Positions 25,104 through 35,622 are shown, counted from the stretch's first letter. The stretch: DNA of 64,000 nucleotides from Dyadobacter sp. LHD-138 (GCF_030929615.1 NZ_JAVFVU010000013.1:1-64000), one strand, 5' to 3'. A program made the numbers and translations. Notes: generated by a model not told the origin, from the sequence alone.

Positions 25104-28100
25104 ATGAATATGCTGAGATCGGTTCCTCTTTTCCTGCTCTTTCTTGTTTTAAATTTTGGTTATCCTTTTCAGGAAACAGGGCAAAAACCTGTTGAGATAT
25201 CTGCCGTTAAGGATGTGCAGCTTCGCGTTGTCCAAAACCAGACTGATGAAACCATCAGCATTTTTCGCGGCGCCGACACCAAGCCGATTTTAACCCAAAA
25301 TGCAAAGGCAAATTTTCGCCCTTACCTGCATCCCCTGGTTGCGCCGGATGGAAAGGGCGTTTTAACCGAATACAGTCCCGGACATCACAAACATCAGACC
25401 GGTATTTATTGGGGATATACCCGGGTGAACGGTCGTGATTATTTTCATCATCCGGATGGCGGTTACTGGCGCAGGGTTTCGGCAACAGTTGTAGAAGCAA
25501 AAGGCACTCAGGTGAAATGGCAGACGGTCTATGATCTGCTGGATTCAACCGGAACCGCCGTTTTAACGGAGACACAAAACTGGTCGATGCGCCAGAAAGA
25601 GGGTAAATACCTGCTGGATCTGGAATGGAATGGAGAGGCAAAGACGGACGTAACGATTGGCAAATATGACTACGGCGGGCTTTTCGTGCGTATGCCGTGG
25701 AAAGAGGGAATTAAGGGCGAGGTGATTAATGCGGCTCGTCAGCGAAATGAAAAAGCCGAGGGGCAGCCCGCGATGTGGGTAGATATTGCCATGCAGGTAG
25801 CAGGCAGAGATGATCTGGCACATATCGCCATTCTGGACCATCCTGAAAACAAAGGTTATCCGCAAACATGGCGGGTTGACGGTCAGCTGGGTGCCGGACC
25901 TGCCAGGGCACGAAAGGCGGACTGGCAGATTAAAAAAGGTGAAACGGAGGTCATTAAACATGAACTTGTCGTATACACCGGCACGCTGAACGATGTGGAA
26001 CTGACGAAAACCTTTGGTGAATTTATTGGAAATAACGGAACCTATAACACGGCCGCTCTTTGGGCGATTGCCCAAAAGGAGGGTAGGGAAGCCAAGTTTT
26101 TGAGTGCACAGGAAGCTGTTGCCGCCATGACGGTTAAGGAAGGATTTCAGGTGAACGCCTGGGCTTCGGAGCCGATGATGACGCAGCCGATGGCATTTTG
26201 CTGGGACGATCGCGGACGCATGTGGATTGCAGAAAACAAAGATTATGAATCCCGGGGAAAGGGTTTTTCCAACGCGGGTGATAGCCGGATATTGATTCTG
26301 GAAGATACAGACAAGGATGGTGTAGCGGATAAGCGCACGGTTTTTATGGAAGGGATCGCTTTCCCGTCAGCCATCGCCGTCGGATTTGATGGCGTTTTCA
26401 TCGGTGCACCACCCAATTTACTCTTTGTTCCGGATAAAAACAGAGACGACAAAGCGGACATGGATGACATTGAAGTACGTCTGACCGGCTGGGGAATCCG
26501 TGACAGGCATGAAACATTAAACAGCTTTCATTGGGGACCCGACGGATGGCTTTACGGCTTGCAGGGCTTTGCGACGCCGTCCAAAGTAGGTAAGCCTGTT
26601 GGGAAAGGGAAACTTTATAAACACAAAGATCCTTTTCCAAATGACACGTTGAAGGATGGGACGGATATCAATGGCGGGGTTTGGCGCTATCACCCGACCA
26701 AAGATAAGTTTGAAGTTGTTGCGCATGGTTTCAGTAATCCGTGGGGTATCGACTATGACGCAAAAGGCCAGTTGCTGATGACGGCCTGTGTTATTCCGCA
26801 TTTGTGGCACGTGGTTCCCGGAGGGATTTATCACCGGCAAGGCGGACAGCATTTTAATCCTTATGTCTACAATGATATCAAAACTATCGCAGACCATAGC
26901 CACCGATCGGCACATGGAGGTGCCAGGGTTTATCAGTCCGATGCTTTTCCGGAAGCCGAAAGAGGAAGGTTGTTTATGGCCAATATTCATGAGCACGGCA
27001 TTTTATCTGATATTCTTGAACGGAAGGGTTCCGGTTTTAGCGGTAAACACGGAGACGATTTCATGATGGCGAACAACGCGCAATGGGTTGGGTTCAGTAT
27101 GGAAGTGGGACCGGAAGGCGGGCTTTATGTGCTCGACTGGCACGACGCGGATATTTGCGGTTCGGATGTTCTGAATGCTGAAACCGGCAGGATTTTCCGG
27201 GTGATGCCCAAAGTTTCCCGGGCTGAAAACTGGAAAGACCGTTATGCTGACCTTGATAAGTTTTCTGACATTCAGCTGGCCGAACTCCAAACGAGCAAAA
27301 GTGAATGGCACGCGAGAAGGGCCAGGATAATCCTGCAAAACCGGGCTTCAAAAGGTAAAATGGCGAAGCAGGCTTATGACAAATTACTTGATTTATATCA
27401 GACAAACGCCAATGCAGACTTCCGTCTAAGGGCGATGTGGACCTTGCAAATAACAGGTGGATTTACCCCGAGAACCTTGTTCGACGCGCTGAATGACAAA
27501 GACGAATACATCCGTGCCTGGGCTATCCAGTTTTTAACGGAGGATCGGGATGTGGTTCCTGAAGTTATCGAAAAGTTTGCCCAAATGGCTGCAACCGATA
27601 AATCTCCGGCCGTACGTTTGTATCTGGCATCGGCGCTTCAGAGAATGGATGCTGCTGAAAGATGGCGTGTTGCGGGCGCCTTGCTGGCTCACCTGGAAGA
27701 TGCCAATGACCATAATATTCCCAAAATGATCTGGTACGGTATCGAGCCGTTGGTGAAGGAAAACCCGGCGCGTGCGCTTGAAATGGCGGATAAAAGTAAT
27801 ATGCCCATGGTAACGCAATGCATTGCCAGAAGGGCGGTGGACGCTGATGCACTCGAAATCCTCGTAGCAGCAGTGGGTAAAAAGTCAAAAAATCAGGTTG
27901 CGTTGCTGGAAGGTATGCGGGATGCGTTGGATGGGCGGACGGATGTTAAGACACCAGCGAACTGGAAAGCTGGTTATGCCAAACTGAAACTGGGAGAAAA
28001 ACCGGTAGCGCAGCTGGCTGGTGAATTGTCAAATCATTTTGGAGATACGGAGGCGGCAAAGAATGCCATGGCAGATTTGAAAAATCAGAAGGCAGCGGTA

Positions 28101-28946
28101 GATCAGCGAAAAAAATCGCTGCAATTGCTGGCATTGCGCCAGAGACCTGAACTGGTAAAGGAACTGCCCGCTTTGCTGGATGAGAAGGATCTTCGACTGG
28201 ATGCGATCCGGGCTATTGCCGGTTATGACAGCGAACCTTTGGCAAAATTGCTGATTGAGCGTTATCCTAAATTCAGTGCTTCTGAAAAATCTGAAACCAT
28301 TCAGACGCTGGCTTCCCGGCCAAAGTCGGGCTGGCTGTTGACCCAGGCCATTTCGAAAAATGTCATTGCTAAAAAAGATATCCCAACCTATGTTGCCAGG
28401 CAATTACGAAGGGTTGTGGGGAGCGGTTTTGTAGAAGTTTGGGGGCCGATCGATCATGTGGCTTTTGACGAAAAAGCCTATAAAAAGTATAAAAATCTAC
28501 TTTCGGGAAAAACGGTGGATCAGGCCAGTCCTATTCAGGGAAGACAGGTTTTTAAGAGAACCTGCGCGCCGTGTCATAAAATGTATGGAGAAGGCGGTAT
28601 CATCGGTCCGGATCTGACAGGATCAAACCGAAGCAATGTTGATTATCTGCTGGGAAATATCCTGGATCCGAGCGGAGAAATTCAGGATGATTATAAGATG
28701 GTGGTCGTTACCACCCGCGACGGCCGTACTTATGTGGGCAATGTAGCCAAAGAAACGGAACGGCAGGTTACACTGCGAATCGTGGGGCAGGATGCTGTCG
28801 TGATTAATAAGTCTGATATTCAGACAAGGGAAACGACACCCGTTTCGATGATGCCAATGGGTTTGCTGGAAAGTTTATCGGACAAGGAAATAACGGAACT
28901 GATCAGTTTCATGCGGACCACCAAACCGGTCACCGCGTCAAAATAG
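25104..28946 (+). CDS. DUF6807 (PmoA-like) - PVC-type heme protein - HEAT - cytochrome c fusion
   Basis: A 1280-residue exported protein with a signal peptide (residues about 4-24). Domains in order: a DUF6807/PmoA-like domain (about 30-315, with SPGHHKHQTGIYWGYTRVNG), a PVC-type dehydrogenase-like propeller (about 345-720, FQVNAWASEPMMTQPMAF), HEAT-like helical repeats (about 735-1080), and a C-terminal cytochrome c with CAPCH at about 1154. The end fits the Planctomycetes-type heme-binding family (GIIGPDLTGSNR, then YVGNVAKETERQVTLR). These proteins are thought to oxidise sugars or alcohols in the periplasm, though the chemistry is unproven. Joining the DUF6807 domain to it in one chain is unusual. 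It is followed by two further exported proteins and may be part of a sugar-degradation operon. Confidence 0.85.
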   Translation: MNMLRSVPLFLLFLVLNFGYPFQETGQKPVEISAVKDVQLRVVQNQTDETISIFRGADTKPILTQNAKANFRPYLHPLVAPDGKGVLTEYSPGHHKHQTGIYWGYTRVNGRDYFHHPDGGYWRRVSATVVEAKGTQVKWQTVYDLLDSTGTAVLTETQNWSMRQKEGKYLLDLEWNGEAKTDVTIGKYDYGGLFVRMPWKEGIKGEVINAARQRNEKAEGQPAMWVDIAMQVAGRDDLAHIAILDHPENKGYPQTWRVDGQLGAGPARARKADWQIKKGETEVIKHELVVYTGTLNDVELTKTFGEFIGNNGTYNTAALWAIAQKEGREAKFLSAQEAVAAMTVKEGFQVNAWASEPMMTQPMAFCWDDRGRMWIAENKDYESRGKGFSNAGDSRILILEDTDKDGVADKRTVFMEGIAFPSAIAVGFDGVFIGAPPNLLFVPDKNRDDKADMDDIEVRLTGWGIRDRHETLNSFHWGPDGWLYGLQGFATPSKVGKPVGKGKLYKHKDPFPNDTLKDGTDINGGVWRYHPTKDKFEVVAHGFSNPWGIDYDAKGQLLMTACVIPHLWHVVPGGIYHRQGGQHFNPYVYNDIKTIADHSHRSAHGGARVYQSDAFPEAERGRLFMANIHEHGILSDILERKGSGFSGKHGDDFMMANNAQWVGFSMEVGPEGGLYVLDWHDADICGSDVLNAETGRIFRVMPKVSRAENWKDRYADLDKFSDIQLAELQTSKSEWHARRARIILQNRASKGKMAKQAYDKLLDLYQTNANADFRLRAMWTLQITGGFTPRTLFDALNDKDEYIRAWAIQFLTEDRDVVPEVIEKFAQMAATDKSPAVRLYLASALQRMDAAERWRVAGALLAHLEDANDHNIPKMIWYGIEPLVKENPARALEMADKSNMPMVTQCIARRAVDADALEILVAAVGKKSKNQVALLEGMRDALDGRTDVKTPANWKAGYAKLKLGEKPVAQLAGELSNHFGDTEAAKNAMADLKNQKAAVDQRKKSLQLLALRQRPELVKELPALLDEKDLRLDAIRAIAGYDSEPLAKLLIERYPKFSASEKSETIQTLASRPKSGWLLTQAISKNVIAKKDIPTYVARQLRRVVGSGFVEVWGPIDHVAFDEKAYKKYKNLLSGKTVDQASPIQGRQVFKRTCAPCHKMYGEGGIIGPDLTGSNRSNVDYLLGNILDPSGEIQDDYKMVVVTTRDGRTYVGNVAKETERQVTLRIVGQDAVVINKSDIQTRETTPVSMMPMGLLESLSDKEITELISFMRTTKPVTASK

Positions 28947-28997
28947 AAGCCGGCTGACGCTGGACTTTAACTTTTGTATAAAACCTCTTTCTGAAAT

Positions 28998-29786
28998 ATG
29001 ATGCACCCAAAACTGTTATTGAGATGCTGTTTGATATTATTGATAAATTTGATTTTCTGCTGTTTCGCAGATGCGCAAACGGGTGGGCTTACAAACTATC
29101 TCAAACTCGTTCCGGGATCTCAGCATTCGTCGTCCAACCGGATTGTTCTGGCTTCCGACATTGACAGCACCTGGAATAAGTGGCAGGAGAGAGGGTATAA
29201 TTTTGGTTTTAATCCAAAGATAACCCCCATGTATACGACCATTGACGGAATTCTCAGTACGCCGTACATGATCCAGGTGCGGGGAAATGCCAACGAAAGA
29301 AACCGGAAGCGCTGGGGGTTTCACGTGTTTGAAGGATATGCCAGCGATGACAAATCACGTATCACTTTTTTGGTCAATAAACATCTCGAACTGGGTCGTC
29401 CTGTTGCAGAAGCCTATTATTACAGCAGTATTTACGATCATTCCGAGGCGGCTTATAACTGGTTTAAACTGGGGTCAGATGTCCGGCAGCATTCGTTTTT
29501 ATTTGGTCGGGACAAAGCCATATTTTATGGTTCCCTCAAACTGACCAATACCGTTACACTGGGAAATATCGGTAAAGAAGATATTGTTGAAAATCAGCCT
29601 GAAAAGGATGCGGAGCAGAATTACGCGGAGGACGCCAAGCACGTAAATTTTAAAGAATTGAAAGGAAGCGGAAACGGAGCGATGTTTTACGATAAGGACC
29701 GGAATATCGTCGTAATCAAAGTCGATGGGAAATGGATGAAAGTTGCCGTGGAGCCGTTGCCGGACGACGTTAAATATCCCTTTTGA
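28998..29786 (+). CDS. Exported protein of unknown function
   Basis: A 262-residue protein with a signal peptide ending around CCFADAQ. The mature chain is mixed alpha-beta with KWQERGYNFGFNPKITPMY and a C-terminal DRNIVVIKVDGKWMKVAVEPL. I recognise no family. It lies 51 bp downstream of the large heme protein and 69 bp upstream of a sugar epimerase-like gene, so it is probably co-expressed with them. A role in envelope carbohydrate processing is conceivable from context only. Confidence 0.65.
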   Translation: MMHPKLLLRCCLILLINLIFCCFADAQTGGLTNYLKLVPGSQHSSSNRIVLASDIDSTWNKWQERGYNFGFNPKITPMYTTIDGILSTPYMIQVRGNANERNRKRWGFHVFEGYASDDKSRITFLVNKHLELGRPVAEAYYYSSIYDHSEAAYNWFKLGSDVRQHSFLFGRDKAIFYGSLKLTNTVTLGNIGKEDIVENQPEKDAEQNYAEDAKHVNFKELKGSGNGAMFYDKDRNIVVIKVDGKWMKVAVEPLPDDVKYPF

Positions 29787-29855
29787 ATACAATAGAATTT
29801 AAATTGTCTATGCTTTATAATTTATTTAAAACCCGCTTTCAAACTTATTAACGAT

Positions 29856-30857
29856 ATGAAAAATCAGGAGATTTCAAGAAGACAATTTCTGGGCGCTTCG
29901 TCGCTGGCGGTGGCTGGTATGGCACTTATGTCAGAGTCGACGTTTGGCATGCCAGCCTATATAAAAAATCTTGGCAAACCGAATTCACTTTTCAACGGCG
30001 TCCAGATTGGTGTCATCAGTTATTCCTGGCGAAGTATGCCAAGCAGTGCCGAGCAGGTTTTGCAATATTGCATTGAAAGCAATATCAGTGCGATTGAACT
30101 GATGGGGCCAGCCGGTGAATCTTTTGCAGGCGCACCGACAGCACCACCTCGTCCGGCCGGAACACCTGGTGGACGACGTCCGGAACTTACGCCAGAGCAA
30201 AAGGCAGAACAGGAAGAATATACCAAAAAGCTTGCAGAATGGCGCGCGAAGGTGCCTATGGCCAAATTTGTACAGCTTCGGAAATTGTATAACGATGCGG
30301 GTGTAAACATTTATGCCTTCAAACCTTCGGCGCTGAATGCCAATAATACGGATGCCGAGGTTGATTATGCTTTTCGTGCAGCCAAGGCGTTGGGCGCAAA
30401 TCAGGCGACGGTAGAATTGCCGACGGACGTGGCACAGACGAAACGTCTTGGTGAGATTGCCGGAAAGAATAAAATTTACGTCGGTTATCACGGACATTTG
30501 CAGCAGACATTTACAGCCTGGGATGTTGCTTTGGGGCAATCAAAGTACAATGCGCTGAATTTCGATATGGGACATTATGTAGCCGCAGGTTTTGATCCGC
30601 TGGAATTGATAAAGGCCAAGCACGAACACATCGTAAGCATGCACACGAAAGACCGAAAATCAAAAGCGAATGGTGGGCAAAATATGCCCTGGGGCGAGGG
30701 TGACACCCCCATCATTGCTGCCCTGGAACTGATGCGAAAAAATAAGTATAAATTTCCGGCAACGATCGAACTGGAATACGATATCCCGGCCGGTTCGGAT
30801 GCGGTCAAGGAAACAGCGAAATGTGTTGAATATGCACGAAAGGCTTTGATGGCGTAA
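29856..30857 (+). CDS. Sugar phosphate isomerase/epimerase-like protein, Tat-exported
   Basis: A 333-residue xylose-isomerase-like TIM barrel. It begins with a Tat-type leader (SRRQFLGASSLAVAGMAL). Metal-site-like acidic and His residues occur in IELMGPAG, VGYHGHLQQ, NFDMGHYVAAG and SMHTKDRK, and the last strand has ATIELEYDIP. A proline-rich insert (residues about 90-110, APPRPAGTPGGRRPE) is likely a surface loop. The family isomerises or epimerises sugars, but exported members are poorly characterised. It follows the DUF6807-heme protein, suggesting joint action on an oxidised sugar. Confidence 0.83.
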   Translation: MKNQEISRRQFLGASSLAVAGMALMSESTFGMPAYIKNLGKPNSLFNGVQIGVISYSWRSMPSSAEQVLQYCIESNISAIELMGPAGESFAGAPTAPPRPAGTPGGRRPELTPEQKAEQEEYTKKLAEWRAKVPMAKFVQLRKLYNDAGVNIYAFKPSALNANNTDAEVDYAFRAAKALGANQATVELPTDVAQTKRLGEIAGKNKIYVGYHGHLQQTFTAWDVALGQSKYNALNFDMGHYVAAGFDPLELIKAKHEHIVSMHTKDRKSKANGGQNMPWGEGDTPIIAALELMRKNKYKFPATIELEYDIPAGSDAVKETAKCVEYARKALMA

Positions 30858-30862
30858 AAGTG

Positions 30863-30903
30863 AACAGATCTGGCTGCAGGTATTTACAAGTGCCGGATCT
30901 GTT
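30863..30903 (+). terminator. Terminator-like hairpin after the epimerase gene
   Basis: AACAGATCTGGC (30863-30874) pairs with GCCGGATCTGTT (30892-30903) over 12 positions including one G-U, with a 17-nt loop and a T-rich tail (TATTTC). It starts six bases after the stop codon and probably ends the three-gene unit. Confidence 0.6.
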
Positions 30904-31109
30904 TATTTCATGATTTTGGACACCATTCTAAAATACTATTTTCAAACAATTATTTTCAAAACCCCAGGCCATTAAAGGCTGCAACTTCACGGGGAGATTA
31001 AATTTTTGGTTCAGTCTTCGTCTCACCAAATTAATTGTATTTCCAAACCATTCATCTGTGTTTCGCGTTAGAATTCTTACATAGGTAACCAGTATTTATT
31101 TTCTTGAAT

Positions 31110-31715
31110 ATGCAAACCGAAGACCTGTTAAAACAAATAGAATTCATCAAAGAAATCGACAAGTTAAAATACATTCAACGCCGGACAAAGTTATTCAATA
31201 GCGACCGGAACGAGAATGATGCGGAACATAGCTGGCACCTGGCGATGATGGCAATTATCTTATCCATGCATTCCAATGTCGAAATTGATGTTCTGAAGGT
31301 GGTCAAAATGGTACTGATCCATGATATCGTGGAGATCGACGCAGGTGACACTTTTATTTATGACACAACAAAAAATCACGTCAATACGGACGAGGAGCGC
31401 GTTGCTGCGGAAAGAATTTTCGGTTTACTACCCGCGGAACAGGCGCAGGAATTGATTGCCGTTTGGGAAGAATTTGAAGCTGGTGAAAGTCATGAAGCAA
31501 AATTTGCAAAATCCATGGACAGACTGGAACCTTTGCTGCAAAATGTTTCCAATAACGGCGGTACCTGGCAAGAATTCAATGTGGATTATCAGAAGGTGTA
31601 CGAAAAGAAACAGGTTATCAAAAACGGCTCGGTTTCCATCTGGAATTATGCGGAAAAACTGATTGAGGAAAGTGTTGAAAAGGGTATTTTGAAAAAGGAC
31701 AGTTCAGGCCGTTAA
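31110..31715 (+). CDS. HD-domain hydrolase, YfbR/HDDC2-like
   Basis: 201 residues from the ATG at 31110 (an in-frame TTG two codons earlier is possible). Metal-binding HD residues appear in DAEHSWHLAMM and LIHDIVEIDAGD, with a further Asp in KSMDRLEPLL. This matches the HD-domain 5'-deoxynucleotidase/HDDC2 group, which dephosphorylates deoxynucleoside monophosphates. It is followed by a 9-bp direct repeat CGTCAAACG (31718-31726 and 31742-31750) of unknown meaning. It is probably monocistronic. Confidence 0.82.
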   Translation: MQTEDLLKQIEFIKEIDKLKYIQRRTKLFNSDRNENDAEHSWHLAMMAIILSMHSNVEIDVLKVVKMVLIHDIVEIDAGDTFIYDTTKNHVNTDEERVAAERIFGLLPAEQAQELIAVWEEFEAGESHEAKFAKSMDRLEPLLQNVSNNGGTWQEFNVDYQKVYEKKQVIKNGSVSIWNYAEKLIEESVEKGILKKDSSGR

Positions 31716-31868
31716 AACGTCAAACGAATATTCTTTTTTATCGTCAAACGGGAAAGGGGGGACGGATAATCTGGTTTTAAGAAAAATAAATACCCGTTTG
31801 GCGCTAATAACAGCGTCAGGAGTCTTATGTTTATGACGAAATTCCTAAACATAACTTATAACCTGAAA

Positions 31869-34061
31869 ATGCGTATTCATTTTAAAATTGCCGGTTTCCT
31901 TCTTTGTTGCCTTTTTTATCGCGTAAATGCCCAGGAAATTCCAGTCTGGAAACCGGAGTTCGAAAACAAGAAGCCGGCAGACTGGCTGGTTCAGCCCCTG
32001 ACCGAAAAGGCCCGGATTTATAAAAGTCAGGATGGCCGGGACATTGTGTTATCCAACGGACTGCTGAAACGAACTTTCCGGATTACACCTGACCTTGTCT
32101 GCACGGATTTCAAAAACCTGAGTAACGGACAGCAATTGCTGCGCACCGTAAAACCCGAAGCACGTTTAACGCTGAACGGGAAGCGTTACAACATTGGTGG
32201 TTTGTATGGGCAAAAGGAAAATGCCTATCTGCTGCCTGAATGGGTGGATCAGTTAAAAACCTCGGACAGTGCCTTTCATTACACCCGATATTCGATAATG
32301 GAGATTAAACCTTATCTCAACTGGAAGACTTCCATGTGGACGGGCAATAAGAAAAATGCGCAGGGGAAGACGATCAGCTTTCATTTTGCATCATCTTTGT
32401 CGGCACTGAAAGGACTGGAAGTGTCTGTTCATTATGCCATTTATGATGGAATTCCGTTGATCAATAAGTGGATAACGTTGCAAAATAATACGGACAAGGA
32501 AGTCATGCTGGATCAGGTGGTCAATGAAATTCTGGCCGTAGTGGAAGAAGAAAGCGCTGTGGAAGGAAATACGGAACAAATGGCTACGCCTAAGGGTATT
32601 TATGTCGAAAATAATTTTGCTTTCAACAATGCGATGCGCTACAATCTGAGCGATCAGGCTACGCACTGGAAAGTGGATCCTGCTTATACTTCTCAGGTCA
32701 ATTACCGATACCAGACGCCCTGTCTGCTGGAAGTGCATCCCAAGATAAACATCGGTATAAAACTGAAAAAAGGGGAGCATTTTGAATCCATTCGTACCTA
32801 CGAACTTTTGCAGGATAGTTATGACCGGGAGCGGAACGGGCTTGCCATACGGAAAATGTACCGGACCATTTCCCCCTGGGTTACCAGCAATCCGATCTTT
32901 ATGCACCTGGTCAGTAAAAATGATCAGGAAGTAAAAACGGCGATCGATCAATGTGCAGCAACAGGTTACGAGGCTTTGATCCTTAGTTTTGGAAGTCATT
33001 GTAACATGGAAGATACAACAGCGTCGAATCTGAAAAAATGGAAACAGCTGGCTGACTATGCGCACAGTAAAAATATCCTGATCGGCAGTTATTCACTGTT
33101 TAGCTCGCGAAAAATAAGTCCGGAAGATGATGTCATTGACCCAAAAACGGGCAAACCGGGTGGGGCATTCTTTGGTAATGCGCCATGCCTGGGCAGTAAA
33201 TGGGGACTGACCTATCTTGAAAAGCTCAAACATTTCATGACGTATACAGGCTTCAATATTTTTGAAAATGACGGCCCTTATCCGGGAGATGTCTGCGCTT
33301 CCACGACGCATCCCGGTCATGAGGGTTTGCATGATTCGCAATGGAAGCAAATGGGGCTGCAAAAAAGCCTGTACCACTGGTGTAATGAAAATGGAATTTA
33401 CGTCAATGCGCCCGACTGGTATTTTTTAGATGGAACGCACAAAATTGCGCTGGGTTATCGTGAGGTTAATTTTTCGTTGTCGAGAGAACAGCAGATGATA
33501 TTAAACCGGCAGAATATCTTCGATGCAACCTGGAATGAGATACCTTCGATGGTATGGGGTTTTGTGCCACTCACCAAGTATCAGGGCGGAGGGCCTGATG
33601 CAATTCTAGAACCGCTTTCCGAACATCTGGATGCCTATGAGCAGTTGATGATGCAATATTACGGAGCCGGCGTTCAGGCTTGTTACAGAGGGCCGAGGTT
33701 GTATGATACCGAAGCGACAAGAAAAAAAGTGGAAGGTGTTATTCAATGGTATAAAAAATACCGGGACATTCTCAACGCTGATATCGTCCATTTGCGCCGC
33801 GCCGATGGCAGAGATTGGGATGGTATCATGCACGTCAACCCTGCGTTGAAAGAGAAAGGGTTGGTTATGCTTTACAATCCTTTAAATGAAGCCATCACCA
33901 GAGACATAAAAGTGCCGGTTTATTTTACGGGAAAACATGACGCTGTAAAAATCAGGGTAAAAGACGGCGTTGCCAAGGCTTATACAGTGGATCGGAATTA
34001 CAACGTATCGATGGCCGTTCAGATCCCTGCCAAAGGTTATACCTGGATGGTGCTGGAATAA
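31869..34061 (+). CDS. Exported alpha-galactosidase-like glycoside hydrolase (tentative)
   Basis: 730 residues from the ATG at 31869, chosen because it gives a proper signal peptide (MRIHFKIAGFLLCCLFYRVNAQ). A beta-rich N-terminal domain of about 330 residues precedes a TIM-barrel-like region with YEALILSFGSHCNMEDT and GFNIFENDGPYPGDVC, where one of the Asp residues may be catalytic. The overall plan resembles GH36-type alpha-galactosidases, but I do not see the standard K-W-D motif, so the family is uncertain. It probably acts on a polysaccharide or oligosaccharide in the periplasm. Confidence 0.6.
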   Translation: MRIHFKIAGFLLCCLFYRVNAQEIPVWKPEFENKKPADWLVQPLTEKARIYKSQDGRDIVLSNGLLKRTFRITPDLVCTDFKNLSNGQQLLRTVKPEARLTLNGKRYNIGGLYGQKENAYLLPEWVDQLKTSDSAFHYTRYSIMEIKPYLNWKTSMWTGNKKNAQGKTISFHFASSLSALKGLEVSVHYAIYDGIPLINKWITLQNNTDKEVMLDQVVNEILAVVEEESAVEGNTEQMATPKGIYVENNFAFNNAMRYNLSDQATHWKVDPAYTSQVNYRYQTPCLLEVHPKINIGIKLKKGEHFESIRTYELLQDSYDRERNGLAIRKMYRTISPWVTSNPIFMHLVSKNDQEVKTAIDQCAATGYEALILSFGSHCNMEDTTASNLKKWKQLADYAHSKNILIGSYSLFSSRKISPEDDVIDPKTGKPGGAFFGNAPCLGSKWGLTYLEKLKHFMTYTGFNIFENDGPYPGDVCASTTHPGHEGLHDSQWKQMGLQKSLYHWCNENGIYVNAPDWYFLDGTHKIALGYREVNFSLSREQQMILNRQNIFDATWNEIPSMVWGFVPLTKYQGGGPDAILEPLSEHLDAYEQLMMQYYGAGVQACYRGPRLYDTEATRKKVEGVIQWYKKYRDILNADIVHLRRADGRDWDGIMHVNPALKEKGLVMLYNPLNEAITRDIKVPVYFTGKHDAVKIRVKDGVAKAYTVDRNYNVSMAVQIPAKGYTWMVLE

Positions 34062-34425
34062 GATACTGGCGATGGCTGTCGGCAAGCGGCTTTCAGACTG
34101 TTGCGGTGCGGAGATGTCGACCCTTGGCGGTCTGATTGCCGAAGGTTGATAAAAAAGTGGTTACTAACTTCGAACGAGCGATAGCCTCGTGATTTAGCAG
34201 AGATTTATCCCATGCGACCGCCGGCAACCGAAAGTCGACCATCAACATGTCACCGAAAAAATTTAATTGATAACTTGTCGTTCCCGTCGATAATTATCAG
34301 AATAAGTTTAAATTGGGTTTCAAATACTGTTTGCCTGAACGATTTAAGATGACATACTTCCTCTTATACCCTAATCAGGAAATGTTGGAAACGGTATGTT
34401 TTGATAAAATTAACGACGATACTGA
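34062..34425. other. Intergenic region
   Basis: 364 bp without a credible gene. It is locally GC-rich around 34085-34150 and 34200-34250, unlike the AT-rich flanks, and may hold a decayed coding fragment. No long exact repeat is visible. Confidence 0.35.
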
Positions 34426-35622
34426 ATGACACCGCAAAAATCCCTGACCCGACTTGACTCTATTGATGTTTTCAGAGCTGTTACGATGTTTTTGATGATT
34501 TTTGTTAACGACCTGTGGACACTGGAAGGCGTGCCAAAATGGCTCGAACACAGTGCCGCAGCAGACGATGCGATGGGGTTTTCGGATATTATTTTTCCTG
34601 CATTTCTTTTCATTGTCGGGCTTTCGATCCCGTTTGCCATCATGAACCGGAAGTCAAAAGGGGATAGTGACACGACCATTCTCATGCATATTGGCGAACG
34701 CACCCTGGCGCTGCTCCTGATGGGGTTTTTCACCGTGAACCTGGAAAACGCCCACAGCGAAATGCTGATCAGTAAATATGTCTGGCAGCTGTTGATGGTG
34801 ATCGGATTTTTGCTAATCTGGAATGTGTATCCGGCAAGACCGGAAAGGAAATCGTTTTATACCTTGTTGAAATTTATCGGGTACTTGATCCTTGCCGGAC
34901 TGGCGATGATTTACAAAGGTGGGGAAGGCACAGAAGTGACCTGGATGAAACCACATTGGTACGGGATTCTCGGTCTGATAGGCTGGTCATATCTGTTGTG
35001 TGCAACGATTTATCTTTTTATTCTTGACCGGACTGTGTTAATCGTTGCTGCATGGATTTTTTTCGCTCTTTTCAATCTCGCAGACTTTGCCGGTCTTTTG
35101 GGATTTCTGGATGAGATGCGAAAGCAGTTGTGGATTGTGGGCAGCGGATCTATGCCTGCTTTTACGATGGGTGGGGTTGTTGTTTCGGTCATTTACAAAC
35201 AATATTCCAAAGAACTGGCCCCTAAAACTTTCCTTCTGATTTTGTTGGTACTTGGTATTTTGTCATTGGCTTATGGATTTGGCACAAGACCATTCTGGGG
35301 AATTTCCAAGATAAGGGCTACGCCAGCCTGGGTGGGTATCTGTTCAGGAATCAGCTTCATTGCCTTTGCATTTTTCTATTGGCTGACAGATTTGCAGGGA
35401 AAGAAAAACTGGGCAAAGATCCTGAAACCAGCAGGAACCTCCACATTGACCTGTTATCTGATTCCCTACATTTGGTATGCTGTGGTCGCGCTGGCCGGGA
35501 TTAGTCTGCCGTTGATCGTACGAACCGGCGTTGCGGGCATTGTGAAATCAATAGTATTTTCTTTGCTCATCGTCGTAGTTACGGGAATGATCAATAAAGC
35601 AGGTATCAAACTGAAAATCTAA
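34426..35622 (+). CDS. DUF5009 / heparan-alpha-glucosaminide N-acetyltransferase-like membrane protein
   Basis: A 398-residue protein with about ten membrane helices. The N-terminus RLDSIDVFRAVTMFLMIFVND is the conserved start of this acyltransferase group, followed by FSDIIFPAFLFIVGLSIPFA. Bacterial members are thought to move acetyl groups across the membrane onto sugars. Its position among sugar-related genes supports a carbohydrate role. An extensive repeat region follows. Confidence 0.82.
   Translation: MTPQKSLTRLDSIDVFRAVTMFLMIFVNDLWTLEGVPKWLEHSAAADDAMGFSDIIFPAFLFIVGLSIPFAIMNRKSKGDSDTTILMHIGERTLALLLMGFFTVNLENAHSEMLISKYVWQLLMVIGFLLIWNVYPARPERKSFYTLLKFIGYLILAGLAMIYKGGEGTEVTWMKPHWYGILGLIGWSYLLCATIYLFILDRTVLIVAAWIFFALFNLADFAGLLGFLDEMRKQLWIVGSGSMPAFTMGGVVVSVIYKQYSKELAPKTFLLILLVLGILSLAYGFGTRPFWGISKIRATPAWVGICSGISFIAFAFFYWLTDLQGKKNWAKILKPAGTSTLTCYLIPYIWYAVVALAGISLPLIVRTGVAGIVKSIVFSLLIVVVTGMINKAGIKLKI

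Noticed and set aside
34085..34150. Possible small gene in the GC-rich stretch after the glycosidase gene
   Set aside because: Only very short frames are present, with no start/RBS context or recognisable motif.
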